From positions 83,230,142-83,294,141 of the forward strand of contig CM049306.1 of NCBI GenBank assembly GCA_026874595.1: a DNA stretch of 64,000 nt. Direction: 5' to 3'. This document shows positions 59,415 to 64,000 of the stretch, piece by piece. The DNA is from Sipunculus nudus. Its lineage: Eukaryota; Annelida; Sipuncula; Golfingiida; Sipunculidae. Under the pieces are notes generated by a model. That model saw nothing but the letters and a program-made list of their open reading frames with translations, made no database searches and was not told the origin of the DNA. Every line of letters begins with the position of its first letter. The stretch's first letter is position 1. The position numbers and the translations under genes were made by a program.

Positions 59415-59568
59415 ATAATTGGGACAACCAGCCTCCGGACCTGGCTGCATCAGTCAGCCGGTGCTTCTAAAATCCTGCCTCTGCCTTCAGTCATCTCAGT
59501 TTCTGCCAGCACCTGTAAAATACAGCTGATAATGTCAGTAACCATCTGTGTTTCATTATACATACAGG

Positions 59569-60075
59569 TGCTGCACAGTGTTATCCAGAAATATCTGTAT
59601 GCAGCCCCAGTGTTGTCCAGTATATGTACAGGTGCTGTCAGTGCTGTGTCTGTTATTCTCTGTACAAATGCTGCACCCTGTAATAAGTATATATACATGT
59701 GGTGCAATGTGTCAGGTCTGTAATTATTTGTATAAATACTGCCCAGGGATGCTCAGCATTTATGAATGTGCTGCACAATGTTGGATCTGTCAGTATCTGC
59801 AAAATGCTGCACAATACTGCCAGTATTTATATATGTGCTGCATAGTGTTGGGTCTGTCAGTATCTATACAAATGCTGCACAATTCTGTCAGTATTTATAT
59901 AGGTGTTGCACAATGTTGGGTCTGTCAGAATCTATAAAATGCTGCACAAAGCTGCCAGATTTGATACAGGTGCTGCACAATGTTGTGTCTGTCAGTATCT
60001 ATACAAATGCTGCACAGTGTTGTATTTGCCAGTATCTGTATAAGTACTGCCTAAGATTGACACAGGCTTTACACA
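59569..60075. repeat. Higher-order minisatellite in the 3' UTR
   Basis: TGCTGCAC and close variants begin at 59769, 59805, 59836, 59873, 59904, 59940, 59971 and 60008: spacings 36, 31, 37, 31, 36, 31, 37. Long monomers carry TTGGGTCTGTCAGTATCTAT; short ones carry CTGCCAGTATTTATA. Two monomer types alternate in a 67-68-bp unit. More decayed monomers extend back to 59569. Two overlapping open frames across it are a by-product of the repeat. Confidence 0.9.
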
Positions 60076-60500
60076 GATTCTTTAATGTCAGTGTTTTGGA
60101 CAGATGTCTTACAGTGTTGTCAATATCTGTCAGTATCTGAGCAAGTGTTGTTACATCTGAACAGTATCTATCCATGTCTAAATATATTCTTTACAGCACG
60201 AGAATAGGTGCAAACATCGACACGGATTTTGATGTGAGCTATCAGCATCTCAAAATATGTTCATTTTGTAAAATGATGTCACAGTCACTGCTCACTATCT
60301 TGCTCTCATGGAAGAATCAAATCTGTTGATAAATGGCATGATCATTATGTTCATAGCTTTGTGAACATTTTCTCAATATTGTGAAGGTATTTAACAGGAA
60401 GCCATGATCAACTACTTAGTACATCTTTCAAGTCAGTTTGACCTGAGACTGTTTCTGTTCTTGACTTCATTTGCTGTTTAATTATAAACTTGATATTATT

Positions 60501-60506
60501 AATAAA
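60501..60506 (+). promoter_or_regulatory. DOCK1: Candidate poly(A) signal
   Basis: AATAAA about 1.1 kb after the stop codon, followed by GT-rich sequence (GAGTTGAGTTGTC, TGTGTATGT). It is one of several candidates. Confidence 0.35.
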
Positions 60507-61258
60507 TATAGAGTTGAGTTGTCAAAGTGAACCTTAAAATCACAAATTGTGTATGTAAACCAGTTCCAATTTGGTAGATTTATTGTAAAGAAAAGTTGAA
60601 TTTTCAAATAATCTCATAATAATTTTGACAGAAATGCATTTATTCCTTCCCAATAATTAACTTGCCCACCTCTCCCTGATGGTATAACTGTCATCTCAGT
60701 GTTTGTGTTTAGAGGATACTTATAAAAAAAAATTGCATGTATTTTTATGATGATCAAACTAAAATTTAATTATATTTTATACATTTTTATCCACATAATG
60801 ATGCATCATCTTATGTACATATATCATATACACTGATAGTTTTATATACTAAGTTCATGTAATGAATTATAATCAGGTAAAATACTTAAGTGGATATTTG
60901 AAAATAGGAATATGGGATCACAGAGCTCCAACATGATGGTTTAGAATTAGTATGTATTTATTGTTATGAATATGCATAATTGACATAAATTATGCATATG
61001 TTAATGGTCAGAGGAATAATTCACACAGCTTGTAACATGCATAAATTTAAATAAATTATCTTTACTGGTATTACAAGCTGGGGAATACACAGGTTATAAC
61101 TGGCATAAGTGTGCATAAATTAATAGCATCACAAGCAGACTTGTTTTCCAAGAGGCAACTGGAAGAAATTTACATAAAACATGCTGTAATTTACAAGCTG
61201 TAATTTAAATCTCCACCAATCTAAATAGAGGGTTCAGCTATTTCTATTTATGTATGAA

Positions 61259-61806
61259 CTATAGTCTTTTTCATCACCTGCTGTCCACCTGTTTTTTGTG
61301 GATAATATTTTAAAATATTATATTTTTTAATAATTTCCTAGAATACTACATATGGAAGTGACAGCCTAAAATAGCAATTAAGAATGTTACATTAAATCTT
61401 CATTTTATGTTTCACAACTTTTTAGTCTCATCTCAGTGATCTGGTAGATATGATGTGTCCCTGCATGAGTAGCCATCTTCGTTTTTACTTTTAGCTGGTT
61501 ATATTTTTTGAGTGTTTACATGACATCATCCAATCAGCAGCTATCAATTAAGGCTGTTTTTGCATGTGACCAATGACCTTGACTGCCATAAGTGGGTCGG
61601 ATATGTTGTAAATTGTAAACTGATTACTCATATTTTAAAATAATTCTGTTTCTTAAATAAGGTGTAAGGTATTTATTTAATTACCTTGTTGAAAATTAGG
61701 TCCTTTAACCCTCTACTCTGCACTATAAATGTATCCCTTGTAATATAACTAATAAAAATTTTTATAGCAAAAACAGGTGGACAGGAGGGGATAAAACAGA
61801 CTTTAG
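61259..61806. mobile_element. MITE with TATAGTTC ends, copy 2
   Basis: Starts CTATAGTCTTTTTCATCACC with GTCCACCTGTTTTTTGTGGA, ends AAAACAGGTGGACAGGAGGG and AAACAGACTTTAGA. It is the same element as 53379-53881 in the same orientation, somewhat more diverged. It contains AATGACCTTGACTGCC. Confidence 0.78.
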
Positions 61807-62650
61807 ATAAGCTTGTGCTAATACCTCGCCTCAGAGATTTGTTGTATACATTTTCCATTGTGCCTTAACATTGTAATTTCTAGTTATTTTGCAGTTTTCT
61901 GTAATTCACAGAATATGATTTGATTAATTTTAATGTTTTCATTCATTGATATTGTTCATCCTGTAATTCATGATTGAGGGAATGAATGACCAGTACTTTA
62001 TGAGGAAATGCTTAAATCACTTTCCATAGAATTGATTATTCAGGAAATAGCAATAATATTATTAACGTCTTTCAAAAACAGATTTTAACCAAATAACATA
62101 CACATTTGCAATGCATCTTGACCGTAAACATCTGCAGATATATGTTACATTTACATTCACTTTAAATGACTAACTTTCATTCTATAATTTATATTAGTTT
62201 GTATCACAAGGTCATCTTAGTGTTTGTTCCCTGTATTCTTAAAAAATATTCTAAGGATCAAGCATACATGTTAGGCAAATTTTACTGTGTATGTAGAGCA
62301 CTTAATAAAGTCATCATGTACTCACATATGTATATGTGGATACAGAAATGATTTGAAAATGTACTGCTATGCTGGTTGGGTTACCTTCTGCATATCTACA
62401 TCTATGCCATCTGTAAATGGTTATGACATTCAGGCTGGTCTAATTAGTGACATGATATAACGGTATTGGCACTCTAATTCTGCTGTCTTCAAAGAATTAC
62501 AATATTGTTATCAGTGCCAGAGGTTCAACCACTCTGCCTTTATTGTTACAGTGCTGTATGATATAGCACATTCTGTAAAAACATGTATGATTTGTTGCAC
62601 AAGAAAGTATGTAATAGGTTGTGATACATGCTGAGAATGATAAACTATGT

Positions 62651-62760
62651 AGAGTAAAACCTCTTCTGATGACCACCATGGTGTCATGACTACCCCACTA
62701 TCACAACCACTTTTCTTGGTCCCATATGTGGTTGTGTTAGAACAGAATTACTGCATGTGA
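62651..62760. repeat. Fragment of the short palindromic MITE
   Basis: GAGTAAAACCTCTTCTGATG and GACCACCATGG, like the left end at 3465. The right inverted end is not recognisable. Confidence 0.35.
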
Positions 62761-63498
62761 CAACCCCTTTCCATCTAGACCTGTGTACTTACAAACAGCA
62801 TATATCAGTGTAATTGTCACTTTTTATACATTTAATACTTTGGAATCAGAGTAGATACAAGTGATATATTTAACTTGTTATAAGTGTCTGATAACATGAC
62901 ATCTTCCAAAACAACCAAATCTTGTGAATGTTTTCTTAATGAGTGATATTACAAATCAGAGCAAAACCAGAATCAAATTGTATTTCTGCTTATTATTTCT
63001 ATTACTGTTTGTGTATTTTCATAATGATCTGATTTTCACGTCTGTGCTGAATGGTGTGTTCTTTTTGTATTTGTTAATGATTTGATTAAGAATGTCTTCT
63101 AGATAATACATTACAAACTTATACAGGTAAACTGTAGATATATTTAACATTTCACTGCCACATAAGCAGCTTTCATGTTCTGAACTGTCCAGTACATCAT
63201 AGTACATTACAAGTGATATATAACTGTACTATACTGTATTTGTATATATAATGTCTGCTTGTTGACAATCCCACACTTTGATCCTTACATTAGATAACAC
63301 AATGACTTTGTTACATGGCATAAGTACTGTCAAACAGGAAATATTTAATATCTGTTATTTCAAAAATTTCACAAGCAAACCTTGATTTGTAATGCCACAC
63401 AAGAAATTCTCCCTGTCTCATTAGAGCCTAAATTTAGTTAATTTTTTTTAATCTTGTGTTTTATCCCAATTTAGTATCATTTATAATATTAACATTTG

Positions 63499-63504
63499 AA
63501 TAAA
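63499..63504 (+). promoter_or_regulatory. DOCK1: Alternative candidate poly(A) signal
   Basis: AATAAA followed within 30 bp by TTTGCTCGTTTCATTTTAGG. A 3' UTR reaching here would be about 4.1 kb and would include the MITE copy. Confidence 0.25.
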
Positions 63505-64000
63505 TACCAAACTTTGCTCGTTTCATTTTAGGAAAGAGATGCACTCCTACCCAAGATAGTTCATAAAATCACATCTACATGAAATACTGAAGATGAAGAA
63601 TTGAAAAGTTGAAAAATTTATTAAAAAAATAATTTGCAGATTATCGAAAATTAGATTTATCCCTAGTTTTACATCTGTATAAATATTACCTTAAAACCCC
63701 CGATCATGTTGTTCTTTTTTTCACTGTTGTTATACAAAACTCAGTCCTTGGCTGCATGAGGGTTGTATATTCTCATGTACTCATGTTGTACATACAGCGT
63801 ACTACTTGTACTCATGTCACATCTATTTAAATGTTCGTTACAGAATCCGGATGGTGTATCCAAAATTTTCTCTACAGGGTTGGATCTAGGATTATCAGAA
63901 AAGGGAGGGGTTAGAGTTTAACTTGATAGGACATGCATCCTAAAAAGTCAACCATTTCCTCAAGGTGAGAGAGGCTCCAAATTTGTTTAAAAACCCACAA

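Larger units (their letters stand above)
59415..64000 (+). other. 3' UTR and downstream DNA
   Basis: No further host coding sequence is seen. Contents: a minisatellite (59569-60075), AATAAA signals at several places including 60501 and 63499, a MITE copy (61259-61806) and a fragment at 62651-62760. Where the transcript ends cannot be decided from sequence; the rest is AT-rich and unremarkable. Confidence 0.6.

Noticed and set aside
59548-60140. Two overlapping frames of 129 and 124 codons with repeated Cys residues after the stop codon
   Set aside because: They are translations of the minisatellite in two frames; no splice or start context supports a protein.
1-64000. CRISPR array, operon or other prokaryotic system
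   Set aside because: Spliceosomal introns, SINEs and a metazoan DOCK gene fill the window; repeats are transposons and minisatellites, without unique spacers of constant length.

Overview
The window is animal nuclear DNA. It holds 49 exons, all on the + strand, of one gene: a DOCK-A family guanine nucleotide exchange factor (DOCK1/DOCK2/DOCK5; fly Myoblast city, worm CED-5). Exon joins follow GT-AG sites and phases stay consistent across all 48 introns. The joined coding sequence is 5,280 nt: 1,759 residues plus a TAA at 59412-59414. The 5' end of the gene (SH3 domain and start codon) lies upstream. By comparison with vertebrate DOCK1, roughly the first 115 residues are missing. Introns are AT-rich and full of short inverted-repeat elements, tRNA-derived SINEs and GTCTGTCTGTCC-type repeats. 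I infer a lophotrochozoan, most likely a marine mollusc such as a bivalve; that placement is weak because it rests on protein divergence and repeat style only.

Layout. 1-458: upstream intron. 459-1530: three exons of the region after SH3. 1531-13051: an 11.5 kb intron with a palindromic MITE, two tandem duplications, a 0.5 kb inverted repeat and a nested transposon pair. 13052-18508: exons of the N-terminal helical region. 18977-25003: DHR1 (lipid-binding C2-like) exons. 26033-45623: long helical (armadillo-like) middle. 45467-56032: DHR2, the Rac exchange domain. 56445-59414: Ser-rich and proline-rich tail with SH3-binding motifs. 59415-64000: 3' UTR and downstream DNA.

The most striking insertion is a 5.58 kb GC-rich DIRS-type tyrosine-recombinase retrotransposon at 34676-40257, in the intron between window exons 24 and 25 and in the same orientation as the gene. 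It has split inverted terminal repeats, an internal complementary region that spells the circle junction, a Gag with a Cys/His cluster, reverse transcriptase with YLDD, RNase H and a tyrosine recombinase. Several stops and frame changes mark it as defective in protein, although its terminal structure is well preserved.

Other notable structures are repeat monomers carrying perfect DR1 nuclear-receptor motifs, a fossil tandem duplication of the start of exon 23, a transposon inserted into another transposon with an 8-bp target duplication, and a higher-order minisatellite in the 3' UTR. I found no second host gene, no functional tRNA or rRNA gene, no CRISPR array and nothing prokaryotic. Residue numbers below refer to the visible partial protein, with residue 1 at base 459.
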